Part shown: in pieces, positions 45,448-55,133 of the stretch
Layout: every line of letters begins with the position of its first letter
Numbering within the stretch: position 1 is the stretch's first letter
Assembly (NCBI RefSeq): GCF_004769665.1
Contig: NZ_RQGG01000005.1
Span: 1-64,000, forward strand
DNA from: Leptospira kemamanensis
GTDB lineage: Bacteria; Spirochaetota; Leptospiria; Leptospirales; Leptospiraceae
DNA length: 64,000 nt
Direction of reading: 5' to 3'
Notes under the pieces: generated by a model
Database searches by the model: none
The model's input: the letters and a program-made list of their open reading frames with translations, nothing else
Told to the model about the DNA's origin: nothing
Program-made: the position numbers and the translations under genes

Positions 45448-45954
45448 TTATAGATCTTGCCCAAACAAGTGTTTGAGGCTAACACCACGTCGTTTCACCG
45501 CCATAGACGGAGTTTCCAACTGTTGTAATGCATCCATAGTCGCCTTTACAATGTTCATCGGGTTTGAAGATCCCCAAGACTTTGTTAGAACATCTTGGAT
45601 CCCAGCTCTTTCCAATACGGAACGAACAGAAGCTCCAGCGATGATCCCCGTTCCTGGTGAAGCTGGTTTCAAAATCACACGTGCTGATTTGAATTGTCCA
45701 ACTACATCGTGAGGAACAGTGTGACCGATATAATGAATGGATTTTAAATTCTTTTTTGCCGATTCAATGGACTTTCGGATGGCATCTGGAACTTCATTTG
45801 CTTTTCCAAAACCAATTCCTACTTTTCCTTTGGAGTCACCTACAACGGATAAAGCGTTGAAAGAGAAACGACGTCCCCCTTTCACAACTTTGGCAACGCG
45901 GTCGATTTTAACGACCTTCTCAGTAAATTCTTTTGTTTCTTCTTCTAACATCAT
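45448..45954 (-). CDS. rpsE: 30S ribosomal protein S5
   Basis: A decoding-centre protein of the 30[39 protein letters not shown] and [18 protein letters not shown] match S5. The segment [10 protein letters not shown] is where spectinomycin-resistance changes occur in other bacteria; it looks wild type. Two adjacent ATGs (45954 and 45951) could start it, and it directly follows rplR. Confidence 0.97.
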   Translation of the reverse strand: MMLEEETKEFTEKVVKIDRVAKVVKGGRRFSFNALSVVGDSKGKVGIGFGKANEVPDAIRKSIESAKKNLKSIHYIGHTVPHDVVGQFKSARVILKPASPGTGIIAGASVRSVLERAGIQDVLTKSWGSSNPMNIVKATMDALQQLETPSMAVKRRGVSLKHLFGQDL

Positions 45955-46323
45955 TTAGAACTCCAATCCACCTTCACGGGCAGAATCAGCAAACGCAGCG
46001 ATTCTTCCATGGTAAACCATTCCAGAACGGTCTAAAACCACTTGGGAAACACCTGCTTTCTTCGCTTTTTCAGCGACTACTTTACCGAGTTCGGTTGCAG
46101 CCGATTTACTCTTCTTAGAATTTTCATGTTTCGGAAAATCTTTCTCAAGAGTGGTTGCGTAAACAAGAGTTACACCTTTTGCGTCATCAATGATTTGTGC
46201 AGTGAGATAACGGTTTGTTTTGTTAAACACTAACCGAGGTCTCTCTGACGTTTGGCGGAGTTTGTATCTTACCCTCTCCGCTCTTCTCAATCTTTTTGTA
46301 TTTTTAGCTGTCTTGTTGATCAT
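45955..46323 (-). CDS. rplR: 50S ribosomal protein L18
   Basis: Binds 5S rRNA. The 122-residue protein shows [32 protein letters not shown], the [28 protein letters not shown] end and an N-terminal basic tail. It lies between rplF and rpsE with no gap to rpsE. Confidence 0.97.
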   Translation of the reverse strand: MINKTAKNTKRLRRAERVRYKLRQTSERPRLVFNKTNRYLTAQIIDDAKGVTLVYATTLEKDFPKHENSKKSKSAATELGKVVAEKAKKAGVSQVVLDRSGMVYHGRIAAFADSAREGGLEF

Positions 46324-46329
46324 GACGTT

Positions 46330-46869
46330 CTACTTCTTACCGGTTTTTCCGGCCTTTCTACGGATGTATTCGTTCTGATATTTGATCCCTTTCCCTTTGT
46401 AAGGCTCAGGTGGTCTTTTGGAACGAATGTCAGCCGCAACTTGTCCAACCAGTTGTCGGTCAATGCCCGATACTTTGATTTTGAGCTGATCTGCGACTTC
46501 GATTTTGATGCCATTTGGCTCAGGGAAAACCACTTCGTGAGAATAACCAAGTGCCATCACAAGATCCTTACCACGTTTTTGTGCACGGTAACCGACCCCA
46601 GTGATTTCTAGGTTTTTTTCCCAACCAGTTGAGACACCCTTTACACAGTTCATCGCAAGAGAACGCACGAGACCGTGGAGAGCCACTGTCTTTTGGTCTT
46701 CACTTTTTCTTGTGAACACCAATTCGCCGTTTTCAACGTTTGCTCCGACACCTTCGTAAAGTGGAGTTTTTAATTCCCCTAACGGCCCTTTAATTGTAAG
46801 GGCTTCTGCATCTGCTTTAACTTCTACCTTTGCAGGCAATTTGATGATACTTTTTCCGACTCGAGACAT
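46330..46869 (-). CDS. rplF: 50S ribosomal protein L6
   Basis: A two-domain 23S rRNA-binding protein near the factor-binding site. [48 protein letters not shown] and the C-terminal [27 protein letters not shown] are diagnostic. Length is 179 residues, standard for the family. Confidence 0.97.
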   Translation of the reverse strand: MSRVGKSIIKLPAKVEVKADAEALTIKGPLGELKTPLYEGVGANVENGELVFTRKSEDQKTVALHGLVRSLAMNCVKGVSTGWEKNLEITGVGYRAQKRGKDLVMALGYSHEVVFPEPNGIKIEVADQLKIKVSGIDRQLVGQVAADIRSKRPPEPYKGKGIKYQNEYIRRKAGKTGKK

Positions 46870-46883
46870 GGTGTTATCGTTCT

Positions 46884-47282
46884 CTAGAATACCTTACAGA
46901 GAACTTCCCCTCCTACTCTGAGTTTACGAGCGCGTTTTCCCGTCATCACACCTTTCGAAGTCGAAAGGATGAGTGTTCCGATGTTATTTCGGAATGGACG
47001 GATTTCACCAGATTGGATATAAACCCGGCGTCCAGGTGTGGAAACACGTTCGATCATACGGATCACAGGTTTTTTCTCTGTGTCGTATTTCAATTTTACT
47101 TGGAAGTCATCAAAACTTCCATTTTTTACAGTTTGAACATCATCTACAAAACCTTCTTCTTTGAGAAGATCTAGGATGGACTTTTTGATTTTGCTACCAG
47201 GAATCACACAAAGCTCATGTTTAGCTTGTTGTGCGTTTCTAATTCTTGTTAGCATATCTGCGATTGGATCTGAAAGACTCAT
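46884..47282 (-). CDS. rpsH: 30S ribosomal protein S8
   Basis: Binds the central domain of 16S rRNA and in some bacteria represses the spc operon. [30 protein letters not shown] and [24 protein letters not shown] are typical. Length is 132 residues. It lies between rpsN and rplF. Confidence 0.97.
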   Translation of the reverse strand: MSLSDPIADMLTRIRNAQQAKHELCVIPGSKIKKSILDLLKEEGFVDDVQTVKNGSFDDFQVKLKYDTEKKPVIRMIERVSTPGRRVYIQSGEIRPFRNNIGTLILSTSKGVMTGKRARKLRVGGEVLCKVF

Positions 47283-47299
47283 ATCTTACCTTAACCTAA

Positions 47300-47485
47300 T
47301 TACCAGGAGGACTTTTTCACACCGGGGATCTGAGCCTTGCTAGCAAGGTCCCGGAAGCAAAGACGACACATATCAAAGCGGCGCAAATAAGCGCGTGATC
47401 GACCACAAAGAGGGCAACGATTGTACTCTCTCACTTTGAATTTTTGCTCTTTGGCGTGGCGTTCCATCATTGATTTTTTCGCCAT
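47300..47485 (-). CDS. rpsN: 30S ribosomal protein S14, zinc-binding type Z
   Basis: A 61-residue short S14 with both zinc Cys pairs ([24 protein letters not shown]), so it is the C+ form. The ending IPGVKKSSW is the usual one. It lies between rplE and rpsH. Confidence 0.96.
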   Translation of the reverse strand: MAKKSMMERHAKEQKFKVREYNRCPLCGRSRAYLRRFDMCRLCFRDLASKAQIPGVKKSSW

Positions 47486-47495
47486 GAATAATCTC

Positions 47496-48047
47496 CTACT
47501 TACCTGCCGTTCGGTAAGGCATACCGAAGGCTTGGAATAATTCGAACGCTTCTTTGTCCACTTCCGTGTTCGTTACGAAAGTGATATTGATTCCATAAAT
47601 CGTATTGATTTTATCAAATTGGATTTCTGGGAAAATGATCTGTTCTCTAACAGAAAGGTTATAATTCCCTCTGCCATCAAATCCCTTCGGGCTAACACCA
47701 CGAAAGTCACGAACCCTTGGAAGGGCTACGTTGATGAAACGATCAAGGAACTCATACATATGATGTCCACGTAGAGTCACTTTGCAACCGAGCACCATTC
47801 CTTCTCTCACTTTGAAACCAGCGATGGATTTTTTAGCGAAAGTTTTCACAGGTCTTTGACCAGTGATCTGGCCAATTTCCACAAGACATGCTTCCATTGC
47901 CTTAGGGTTTGTGTGAGCTTCACCCATCCCTACGTTGATTACGATTTTTTCTAATTTAGGAACTCGCATTACACTTTGAAAGCCGAGTGACTTTTGGAGT
48001 GTAGGACGAATTTCCTTTTCGTATTTTGATTTAAGCCTAGGTACCAT
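47496..48047 (-). CDS. rplE: 50S ribosomal protein L5
   Basis: Contacts 5S rRNA and the P-site tRNA. The 183-residue protein has [74 protein letters not shown] and GMPYR near the end. It lies two bases after rplX. Confidence 0.97.
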   Translation of the reverse strand: MVPRLKSKYEKEIRPTLQKSLGFQSVMRVPKLEKIVINVGMGEAHTNPKAMEACLVEIGQITGQRPVKTFAKKSIAGFKVREGMVLGCKVTLRGHHMYEFLDRFINVALPRVRDFRGVSPKGFDGRGNYNLSVREQIIFPEIQFDKINTIYGINITFVTNTEVDKEAFELFQAFGMPYRTAGK

Positions 48048-48049
48048 AT

Positions 48050-48433
48050 CTATACTTCTTTCCCTTCAGGTCGAGTCACTCGTACGGATTTACCATCCTT
48101 CTTGGCAATGCCCAAGCGTACAGCCTTAATTTTCTTCTTTGGCTTCGCTTTGTTCTCTGCTTTTGCGTCGTGAAACATCACATTGGAAATATGGATTGGG
48201 AATTCGATCTCAATCGCACCACCACCAGGGTTTTCTTGGGTTGGGCGAACGAATCTTTTTCTTTTGTTCACACCTTCGATGTAAACACGGTCTTTGCGTT
48301 TATCAACAGCAAGAACCTTCCCTTTTTTTCCTTTTTCTTTTCCAGAAATCACAAGAACTTCGTCGTCCTTTTTGATTTTTGTTTTTTTGAATTTAGTAGG
48401 CTCGGAACCTCTATATGCTAACTTAGTCGCCAT
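48050..48433 (-). CDS. rplX: 50S ribosomal protein L24
   Basis: An assembly-initiating protein near the tunnel exit. The KOW motif is in [21 protein letters not shown], followed by [32 protein letters not shown]. At 127 residues it is somewhat longer than the usual 103-110 because of extra N-terminal and C-terminal basic segments. It lies between rplN and rplE. Confidence 0.96.
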   Translation of the reverse strand: MATKLAYRGSEPTKFKKTKIKKDDEVLVISGKEKGKKGKVLAVDKRKDRVYIEGVNKRKRFVRPTQENPGGGAIEIEFPIHISNVMFHDAKAENKAKPKKKIKAVRLGIAKKDGKSVRVTRPEGKEV

Positions 48434-48434
48434 T

Positions 48435-48827
48435 TTAGAGAACCTCCGGAGCTAGAGATATAATTTTCATGTATTTTTTATCACGAAGTTCGCGAGCAAC
48501 AGGTCCGAAGATCCTTGTTCCTTTTGGATTCCCTTTATCATCGATAATGGCAACCGCATTGTCATCGAAACGAATGTAGGTTCCGTCTGGACGACGAACT
48601 TCTTTTTTCGTTCTTACGACAACGGCTCTTTGAACCGCTTTGTTATGCACTTTTTTTCCTTGCCCGTCACGAAGTCCGTATGCAGGTTGTGCTTCTTTCA
48701 CAGCGACGATGATTTCGTCACCAAGCGTTGCGTAGCGTTTTTTGGAACCGCCAAGCACTTTAACGCACATGACTTTTTTCACACCCGAGTTATCGGCTAC
48801 TTGTAAAATAGTTTCTTGTTGGATCAT
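48435..48827 (-). CDS. rplN: 50S ribosomal protein L14
   Basis: Sits at the subunit interface (bridge B8). [53 protein letters not shown] and the ending [11 protein letters not shown] are diagnostic. At 130 residues it is slightly longer than the usual 122, with a small insertion around the [10 protein letters not shown] segment. It overlaps rpsQ by 4 bases. Confidence 0.97.
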   Translation of the reverse strand: MIQQETILQVADNSGVKKVMCVKVLGGSKKRYATLGDEIIVAVKEAQPAYGLRDGQGKKVHNKAVQRAVVVRTKKEVRRPDGTYIRFDDNAVAIIDDKGNPKGTRIFGPVARELRDKKYMKIISLAPEVL

Positions 48828-49093
48828 ACTAATTTCGCCTTCTCAATTACCTTTACAAGTTTATGGTGTTTCTGTTTAGAAAGTGGTCTTGTTTCCACAG
48901 CGATGACTCGATCACCAACTTGACACTCGTTCTTCTCATCGTGAATTTTCACACGAGAAGTTCTGGTCATAATTTTCTTAAACCGTGGGTGCACTTTTCT
49001 AGTGATGATTTCGATCACTACAGTTTTATCCATAGCATCACTCACAACTACACCTTGAATGGTTAAAGATTTTTTAGAGTTTTTATCTTCCAT
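48824..49093 (-). CDS. rpsQ: 30S ribosomal protein S17
   Basis: A primary 16S rRNA-binding OB-fold protein of 89 residues. [62 protein letters not shown] match the family. The stop overlaps the rplN start by 4 bases; it follows rpmC by three bases. Confidence 0.97.
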   Translation of the reverse strand: MEDKNSKKSLTIQGVVVSDAMDKTVVIEIITRKVHPRFKKIMTRTSRVKIHDEKNECQVGDRVIAVETRPLSKQKHHKLVKVIEKAKLV

Positions 49094-49096
49094 AAC

Positions 49097-49369
49097 CTAC
49101 TTCTTCTTACCTTTGCTCGTTTTAGCGACTTTTGGTGCTGAACCAGCTTTCGGTGCGATTTGTTTGAGTTTACCCTTTGCAGCTAATTCCTTCTCACGAA
49201 GGACAGTTAACGCTTGGGCAATTCTCTTCTTATGATTGCGGATTACTTTTGGGTTCTCAAGAGATCTTGTAACACCAAATTGGAATCTTGCTTTTCTTAC
49301 TTCTTCGGAAGAGGAAAGAATTTCTTTCTTCAAATCTTCTGGAGAAAGTGATTTGAAATCGTCTTTCAT
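49097..49369 (-). CDS. rpmC: 50S ribosomal protein L29
   Basis: A tunnel-exit protein next to L23. [23 protein letters not shown] and [19 protein letters not shown] give the two-helix core. The 90 residues include a C-terminal basic tail beyond the usual 65. The start overlaps rplP by 4 bases. Confidence 0.95.
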   Translation of the reverse strand: MKDDFKSLSPEDLKKEILSSSEEVRKARFQFGVTRSLENPKVIRNHKKRIAQALTVLREKELAAKGKLKQIAPKAGSAPKVAKTSKGKKK

Positions 49370-49779
49370 AGAACGTTCCTCTTTACAAATGAAGTTTCAA
49401 CTGGCAGTTTAAAAGCTGCTAGGTGGAGTGCTTTTCTTGCTGTATCTTCATCAACACCAGCCATTTCAAAAAGAACTCGTCCTGGTCGGATTTCAGCAAT
49501 CCAGAACTCAGGGTTACCTTTACCTTTACCCATACGAGTTTCGGCAGGTTTTTTAGTGATTGGTAAATGAGGGAAGATCCTGATCCATAATTTCCCACCT
49601 CGTTTGACTTGGCGGTTGATAGTGATCCTTGCTGCCTCAATTTGTCGCGCAGTGATACGACCGGAAGAGATGGCTTTTAAACCAAACTCACCGAACGCAA
49701 CGTAAGAACCTCTTTCGTCCTTACCTTTTAAGCGCCCTCTTTGGCGTTTTCTAAATTTTACTCGTTTAGGTGCTAACAT
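49366..49779 (-). CDS. rplP: 50S ribosomal protein L16
   Basis: Contacts the A-site tRNA. The 137-residue protein starts [16 protein letters not shown] and has [55 protein letters not shown] and [14 protein letters not shown]. Length and motifs are standard. Confidence 0.97.
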   Translation of the reverse strand: MLAPKRVKFRKRQRGRLKGKDERGSYVAFGEFGLKAISSGRITARQIEAARITINRQVKRGGKLWIRIFPHLPITKKPAETRMGKGKGNPEFWIAEIRPGRVLFEMAGVDEDTARKALHLAAFKLPVETSFVKRNVL

Positions 49780-49801
49780 GATGGTTTCTCTTTAGTACTT
49801 C

Positions 49802-50479
49802 TTAACTCGTTCTACGTTTTACAGCGTATTTATCTTCATCGGATTCTTCCTTAGTTGGGAAGTAATCACCTGTATAAGTCCATACTTTCACACCGATTTG
49901 TCCGAAAGTCGTGAGAGCTTCTTTGAACCCAAAGTCAATTTTGGCACGAAGAGTATGAAGAGGAACTCGTCCTTCCATATACTTTTCAGTTCTTGCCATG
50001 TCCGCCCCGTTGAGACGTCCAGAGATTTGGATTTTCACGCCTTCTACTCCACCGCGCATCGCACGACGAAGTTCTGCTTTCATCACACGACGGAAAGGCA
50101 TCCTTTGTTCGATTTGAAGAGCAACCGTTTCAGCAATCGCTTGTGCGATGATTTCTGGTTTTTTCACTTCGATAATGTTCATCCCGATCGGTTTATCAGC
50201 GTATTTTTTAAGCTCTTGTTTTACCGCTTCGATGTTTTGGCCTTTTTGACCAATCACCATACCTGGTTTAGAAGTATGGAGATTCACGTTGATTTTTTCA
50301 GGGAATCTTTCGATTACGATTTTCACAACGGATGCATTTTTGAATTTCTTCTGAAGGAATCTACGGATCTTGATATCTTCGTGAAGATTTTTGATGTAAT
50401 CTTGTTTGGAAAACCAAATCGAATCCCAGTTACGTGTGATTCCGATTCGTAGTCCGATTGGATTTACTTTCTGACCCAT
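49802..50479 (-). CDS. rpsC: 30S ribosomal protein S3
   Basis: Part of the mRNA entry channel. [19 protein letters not shown] at the N-terminus, the KH domain with [19 protein letters not shown], and [22 protein letters not shown] are typical. Length is 225 residues. Gaps to rplV and rplP are 3 and 22 bases. Confidence 0.97.
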   Translation of the reverse strand: MGQKVNPIGLRIGITRNWDSIWFSKQDYIKNLHEDIKIRRFLQKKFKNASVVKIVIERFPEKINVNLHTSKPGMVIGQKGQNIEAVKQELKKYADKPIGMNIIEVKKPEIIAQAIAETVALQIEQRMPFRRVMKAELRRAMRGGVEGVKIQISGRLNGADMARTEKYMEGRVPLHTLRAKIDFGFKEALTTFGQIGVKVWTYTGDYFPTKEESDEDKYAVKRRTS

Positions 50480-50482
50480 AAA

Positions 50483-50833
50483 TTAGCTAACCTTCTTTTC
50501 GATTTCAGATACAACAACTGTGATGTGGCTAAGGCGTTTACGGATCCGAGAAGCACGACCGCGTGCTCTAGGACGAAAACGTTTCATGATAGGCCCGTCA
50601 TCTACATAGATTTTTTTAACATAAAGTGCGCTAGGATCCAAACTTTCGTTCATCTGAATGGCATTTGCCACTGCAGAGTTGAGAAGGTTAATGATCATTG
50701 AACTTGCTGATTTGTTTGTAAATCGCAAGATATCAATTGCTTCTTTGTAATCGTATCCACGAACTTCATCGGCAACCAGGCGAGCTTTTCTGGCAGAAAT
50801 TCGAAGGTGTTTTCCTACTGCTTTTGCTTCCAT
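50483..50833 (-). CDS. rplV: 50S ribosomal protein L22
   Basis: Lines the exit tunnel. The 116-residue protein has [21 protein letters not shown], the tunnel loop region with [26 protein letters not shown]. The macrolide-relevant loop shows no deletion. It lies between rpsS and rpsC. Confidence 0.97.
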   Translation of the reverse strand: MEAKAVGKHLRISARKARLVADEVRGYDYKEAIDILRFTNKSASSMIINLLNSAVANAIQMNESLDPSALYVKKIYVDDGPIMKRFRPRARGRASRIRKRLSHITVVVSEIEKKVS

Positions 50834-50841
50834 CTCTCTAC

Positions 50842-51120
50842 CTATTTCTTCGCTACTTTTTTGTCTCCACCGTGACCCCGAAAGGTTCTAGTGGGAGCAA
50901 ATTCACCGAGTTTGTGACCGATCATGTTTTCGTTTACATAAACAGGAACAAACGCTTTGCCATTATGAATCATGACTGTATGACCAATCATATCTGGATA
51001 AATGGTACTTCTTCTGGACCAAGACTTGAAGGGAGTTTTTTTCCCTTCAGAGTTAAGGCTCGTAATTTTTTTCATGAGGTGGTCGTCGATGAACGGACCT
51101 TTTTTTAAGCTTCTAGCCAT
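50842..51120 (-). CDS. rpsS: 30S ribosomal protein S19
   Basis: A protein of the 30S head. [26 protein letters not shown]-type segment [31 protein letters not shown] and [21 protein letters not shown] are diagnostic. Length is 92 residues, standard. Confidence 0.97.
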   Translation of the reverse strand: MARSLKKGPFIDDHLMKKITSLNSEGKKTPFKSWSRRSTIYPDMIGHTVMIHNGKAFVPVYVNENMIGHKLGEFAPTRTFRGHGGDKKVAKK

Positions 51121-51133
51121 GACTATCTAGATC

Positions 51134-51970
51134 CTACCTATTCCTGTTTTTCTTACGTCTTTGGACAATAAAACGATCAGACGGTCTTGTCTTACGTGTT
51201 TTAAATCCTTTCGTAGGTTTACCCCAAGGAGTCACTGGGTGACGACCTCCGGAAGTTCTACCTTCACCACCACCGAGTGGGTGGTCCACAGGGTTCATAA
51301 CGACCCCTCTTACCTTCGGTCTTTTTCCTAACCAACGGTTACGACCGGCTTTTCCTATAATCACTAAGTTGTGGTCTTTGTTGGAAAGTTCTCCAACAGT
51401 CGCCAAACACTCTTTACGCACTTTTCGGATTTCCGAAGAAGGCAATTTGAGTGAAACATAGTCACCGTCTTTTGCAGAGATTACAGCAAAGGATCCAGCT
51501 GTTCTTGCAATCTGACCACCTTTTCCAATATGGAGTTCGATGTTGTGAACGTTTGTTCCAGCAGGGATTTTATCCAAAGGAAGTGTATTCCCTAGTTTGA
51601 TCTCTGCGTTTGGACCAGACTCAATTTTATCTCCCACTTTAAGACCGTTAGGAGCTAAAATGTATCTGTATTCTCCATCTGCATAACAGATCAGAGCAAT
51701 AAAAGCAGAACGGTTTGGATCGTATTCGATTGTTTTTACAGTCGCAGGGATTCCAAATTTATTACGTTTAAAATCGATGATACGAAACTTTCTTTTGTTA
51801 CGTCCACCTTTGCGTCTAACAGCGATACGTCCCTTATTATCACGACCAGCTTTGTAAGAAATATTGGCTGTGAGAGGTTTGTAAGGAACCACTTCTGTGA
51901 TTTCTTTGAAATCTAAGACCGAATAATACCGGCTAGACTGTGTTGTGGGTTTAAGTTTTCTAATTCCCAT
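51134..51970 (-). CDS. rplB: 50S ribosomal protein L2
   Basis: Essential for subunit association and the peptidyl-transferase centre. Of 278 residues, the C-terminal block [24 protein letters not shown] carries the functionally important His, and [23 protein letters not shown] sequence is near residue 45. Normal length and order (after rplW, before rpsS). Confidence 0.98.
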   Translation of the reverse strand: MGIRKLKPTTQSSRYYSVLDFKEITEVVPYKPLTANISYKAGRDNKGRIAVRRKGGRNKRKFRIIDFKRNKFGIPATVKTIEYDPNRSAFIALICYADGEYRYILAPNGLKVGDKIESGPNAEIKLGNTLPLDKIPAGTNVHNIELHIGKGGQIARTAGSFAVISAKDGDYVSLKLPSSEIRKVRKECLATVGELSNKDHNLVIIGKAGRNRWLGKRPKVRGVVMNPVDHPLGGGEGRTSGGRHPVTPWGKPTKGFKTRKTRPSDRFIVQRRKKNRNR

Positions 51971-51972
51971 AA

Positions 51973-52278
51973 TTAAACCTTAGCAAAATCCAAATTTGCT
52001 CCGTCAGCGAAAGTCACTACAGCTTTTTTGTAGTGAGGTCTTGGGGACGGCATGTTTCTAAAACGTTTCATCTTTCCACGGTAAACGGCTACGTTTACAG
52101 CAGTCGGAACGACGTTATACATTTGTTTCAGGGCTTGTTTGATCAAAGTTTTGTTCGCATCCGGGTGGACTTTGAACGTATACTTGACAGTTCTTTTTCC
52201 CATACGTTCTCCAATTGTTTGCAGGTCTTGCGACTTTTCTGTAACAACTGGTGATAAGATTACATTCTCTAGGTTCAC
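51973..52278 (-). CDS. rplW: 50S ribosomal protein L23
   Basis: The chaperone- and SRP-docking protein at the tunnel exit. [33 protein letters not shown] and [15 protein letters not shown] identify it. Length is 101 residues. It lies between rplD and rplB. Confidence 0.97.
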   Translation of the reverse strand: MNLENVILSPVVTEKSQDLQTIGERMGKRTVKYTFKVHPDANKTLIKQALKQMYNVVPTAVNVAVYRGKMKRFRNMPSPRPHYKKAVVTFADGANLDFAKV

Positions 52279-52282
52279 TGTC

Positions 52283-52918
52283 TTATCCTTTCTTAGAATA
52301 CTGAGCCTGAAGCTCTTTTAAAGCGCTTTCAGAGATTACTAAATTGTTATTATAGAGGATGTCTCGGCAAACGACACGTTTGCTGTTCACATATTTGAGG
52401 TTCTCTATATTGCGAGTGGATCTTTTTAGGAATTGGTTTTCACCAGCTACTACAAATCCCACGTTACCCTTCTCTGCAATGTCCATATTCTTCAAAATGT
52501 TGTAGATGGACTTTGTGGAGTAAGAAGAAGGTTCTACGTCTTCTATGATCGCGATTCTATTTTCTTCAGCCTTTTTGTTAAGGATGGAGAGAACAGCTTT
52601 CTTCTTAACGCTGCGTGACAAGTTAGAGGAATAATCTCTTGGTTTTGGTCCATGAATGATACCACCACCAACGAAATGTGGAGCTCTGATGGATCCTTGT
52701 CTTGCACGACCAGTTCCTTTTTGAGCCCAAGGTTTGATTCCCCCACCGCGAACTTCGGAACGATCTTTAGTAGAATGTGTTCCTTGTCTGTTGTTCGCAT
52801 TTTCAGCTTTAACCGCATCATAGATGGCTCCAAGCGAAATGCCGGTAGCAAATAATTCTGCCGGAAGTTCAACTTCGCTTACGAATACGCCTTCTTTATT
52901 GTATTTACGCGCTTTCAT
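52283..52918 (-). CDS. rplD: 50S ribosomal protein L4
   Basis: An exit-tunnel protein that represses the S10 operon in E. coli. The 211-residue protein has the tunnel loop [20 protein letters not shown] with [15 protein letters not shown], and the C-terminal domain with [16 protein letters not shown]. No S10-leader hairpin could be recognised upstream of rpsJ. Confidence 0.97.
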   Translation of the reverse strand: MKARKYNKEGVFVSEVELPAELFATGISLGAIYDAVKAENANNRQGTHSTKDRSEVRGGGIKPWAQKGTGRARQGSIRAPHFVGGGIIHGPKPRDYSSNLSRSVKKKAVLSILNKKAEENRIAIIEDVEPSSYSTKSIYNILKNMDIAEKGNVGFVVAGENQFLKRSTRNIENLKYVNSKRVVCRDILYNNNLVISESALKELQAQYSKKG

Positions 52919-52929
52919 GTTCTACCTAT

Positions 52930-53553
52930 CTATCCGATTTTTTCTATCGTAACGATACCACGTTCCCTTCCTGGAACCGGACCGGATACAAATACTAAGT
53001 TAGCATCTGCATCAATTTTTACTACTTTCAGGTTTCGAACAGTTGTCTGCTCAGAACCCATTCTTCCACCCATCTTCAAACCCTTGAACACACGTCCAGG
53101 AGTTGTGTTCGATCCAATCGAACCAGGGTGTCTTTGGAAACGAGAACCGTGCCCAGCAGGACCACCAGCAAAACCATGGCGTTTTACAACACCTTGTGTT
53201 CCCTTCCCTTTAGAAGTTCCGGTCACTTTTACTGTATCATTCAATGCAAAAACATCTGCGAGTTTCACTTCTGAACCCACTGCCACTTCTTCAAAACCTT
53301 TGAACTCAACCAAAGTTTTTTTAGGAGATGCGATATTCGCTTTTTTGATATGTCCAACTTCGGCCTTTGTTAAGTGTTTTTCTTTGGCATCACCAAATGC
53401 TAATTGAACAGCTTCGTAGCCATCATTCGCAGCAGTTTTTACCTGGGACACAAAACAAGGACCCACGCGTAAAACAGTAACAGTTACCATCTTACCGTCG
53501 TTATTGAATATGTGGGCCATGCCCAATTTTTCGCCGATTAAACCTTTAGCCAT
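52930..53553 (-). CDS. rplC: 50S ribosomal protein L3
   Basis: An early assembly protein close to the peptidyl-transferase centre. [49 protein letters not shown] and [25 protein letters not shown] are family blocks. Length is 207 residues. Confidence 0.97.
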   Translation of the reverse strand: MAKGLIGEKLGMAHIFNNDGKMVTVTVLRVGPCFVSQVKTAANDGYEAVQLAFGDAKEKHLTKAEVGHIKKANIASPKKTLVEFKGFEEVAVGSEVKLADVFALNDTVKVTGTSKGKGTQGVVKRHGFAGGPAGHGSRFQRHPGSIGSNTTPGRVFKGLKMGGRMGSEQTTVRNLKVVKIDADANLVFVSGPVPGRERGIVTIEKIG

Positions 53554-53564
53554 GGATCCTATCC

Positions 53565-53873
53565 TTAGGATTTAATATCTACGGAAACTCCAGCAGGGAG
53601 TTGAAGCTTCATCAGGGCTTCTACCGTATCTTCATTCGTATTTAAAATATCGATGAGTCTCTTATGAGTTCTCATTTCAAATTGTTCTCTAGCTTTTTTA
53701 TTCACGTGCGGAGAACGTAATACCGTGTAGATTTCTTTTTTCGTTGGAAGTGGGATAGGACCGGAGACAGTAGCTCCAGTCCTTTTCGCAGTTGCAACGA
53801 TCTCAAAGGTTGATTGGTCAATCAACCGATGATCGAAAGCTTTTAACTTAACGCGAATTCTTTGTCCAGCCAT
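53565..53873 (-). CDS. rpsJ: 30S ribosomal protein S10
   Basis: A 30S head protein that also serves in antitermination as Nus[56 protein letters not shown] are diagnostic. Length is 102 residues. It directly follows tuf by five bases, so the S10 operon is continuous with the tuf transcript. Confidence 0.98.
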   Translation of the reverse strand: MAGQRIRVKLKAFDHRLIDQSTFEIVATAKRTGATVSGPIPLPTKKEIYTVLRSPHVNKKAREQFEMRTHKRLIDILNTNEDTVEALMKLQLPAGVSVDIKS

Positions 53874-53878
53874 TGCGA

Positions 53879-55084
53879 TTACTCAACGATCTCCGCAACA
53901 ACACCAGAACCAATCGTTCTTCCACCCTCACGGATAGCGAACTTCAAACCTTGGTCCATAGCAATTGGGTGGATAAGTTCGATTGACATCGTAACGTTAT
54001 CACCTGGCATAACCATCTCCATTCCACCAGGAAGGTTACAAACACCAGTAATGTCTGTAGTTCTGAAGTAGAATTGTGGGCGATAGTTATTAAAGAATGG
54101 AGTGTGACGTCCACCTTCATCTTTTGTAAGGACGTAAACTTCTGCTTTAAATTTTCTGTGTGGAGTAATTGTACCCGGTTTCGCGAGAACTTGACCTCTT
54201 TCGATGTCTTCTTTTTTCGTTCCGCGAAGAAGAGCACCAATGTTGTCCCCTGCTTCTGCTTGGTCGAGTAGTTTACGGAACATCTCAATACCAGTAACAA
54301 CTGATTTAGATGTATCACGAATACCAACGATCTCGATCTCATCGTTGATCTTAAGAACTCCTTGCTCAACACGACCTGTTGCAACAGTTCCACGACCAGT
54401 GATAGAGAATACGTCCTCTACTGGCATTAGGAAAGGTTTATCAACAACACGTGTAGGGTTTGGAACGTAAGTATCAACTGCTTCCATAAGTTTCAAAATG
54501 GATTTCATACCTAGGTCAGAATCTTCACCTTCTAGTGCTTTTAATGCAGATCCGGAAATGAAAGGTGTTTTATCACCAGGGAAGTTGTATTTGTTAAGAA
54601 GGTCTTTGATTTCCTCTTTAACCATCTCAATCATGTCTTCTCTTTCATCAGCAGCTAACATGTCTGCTTTGTTGAGATAAACAACGATGTAAGGAACACC
54701 AACTTGGCGAGCAAGAAGGATGTGTTCTTTGGTTTGAGGCATAGCACCGTCAGTTGCAGAAACTACAAGAATCGCAGCATCCATCTGAGCAGCACCAGTA
54801 ATCATGTTTTTAACATAGTCCGCGTGACCTGGACAATCTACGTGTGCATAGTGACGGTTAGGAGTTTCATATTCCTGGTGAGACGTTGCAATAGTAATCC
54901 CACGAGCCTTTTCTTCTGGCGCGTTGTCGATTTGGTCGTAAGCAATCGCTTTGTTTTTTCCACCAACTAACTTCGCAAGCGTTGTTGTGATTGCTGCTGT
55001 TAGCGTAGTTTTACCGTGGTCAACGTGACCAATTGTTCCGATGTTTAAGTGTGGTTTTGAACGGTCAAATTTTTCTTTAGCCAT
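53879..55084 (-). CDS. tuf: Elongation factor Tu
   Basis: Brings aminoacyl-tRNA to the ribosome. The 401-residue GTPase has G1 GHVDHGKTT, switch [12 protein letters not shown]3 DCPGHADY, G4 NKADM and the effector and C-terminal domains through [15 protein letters not shown]. It is followed immediately by rpsJ and preceded, 49 bases away, by the EF-G-like gene. A GAGGAG lies 12 bases before the ATG. Confidence 0.98.
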   Translation of the reverse strand: MAKEKFDRSKPHLNIGTIGHVDHGKTTLTAAITTTLAKLVGGKNKAIAYDQIDNAPEEKARGITIATSHQEYETPNRHYAHVDCPGHADYVKNMITGAAQMDAAILVVSATDGAMPQTKEHILLARQVGVPYIVVYLNKADMLAADEREDMIEMVKEEIKDLLNKYNFPGDKTPFISGSALKALEGEDSDLGMKSILKLMEAVDTYVPNPTRVVDKPFLMPVEDVFSITGRGTVATGRVEQGVLKINDEIEIVGIRDTSKSVVTGIEMFRKLLDQAEAGDNIGALLRGTKKEDIERGQVLAKPGTITPHRKFKAEVYVLTKDEGGRHTPFFNNYRPQFYFRTTDITGVCNLPGGMEMVMPGDNVTMSIELIHPIAMDQGLKFAIREGGRTIGSGVVAEIVE

Positions 55085-55133
55085 TGTTAGAATCTACTCC
55101 TCAATCGTGGTGCAAGACCCGATATTCGGTTCT

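Noticed and set aside
52543..52872. Long frames inside ribosomal protein and rpoC genes on either strand
   Set aside because: They lie in other frames of clear core genes, have no plausible starts or family features, and reflect the codon usage of the real genes.
55090..55125. A tuf promoter or regulatory stem upstream of tuf (CCGATATTCGG)
   Set aside because: Only a four-base stem, and the possible TTGCAC/GATTCT boxes have poor spacing and match.
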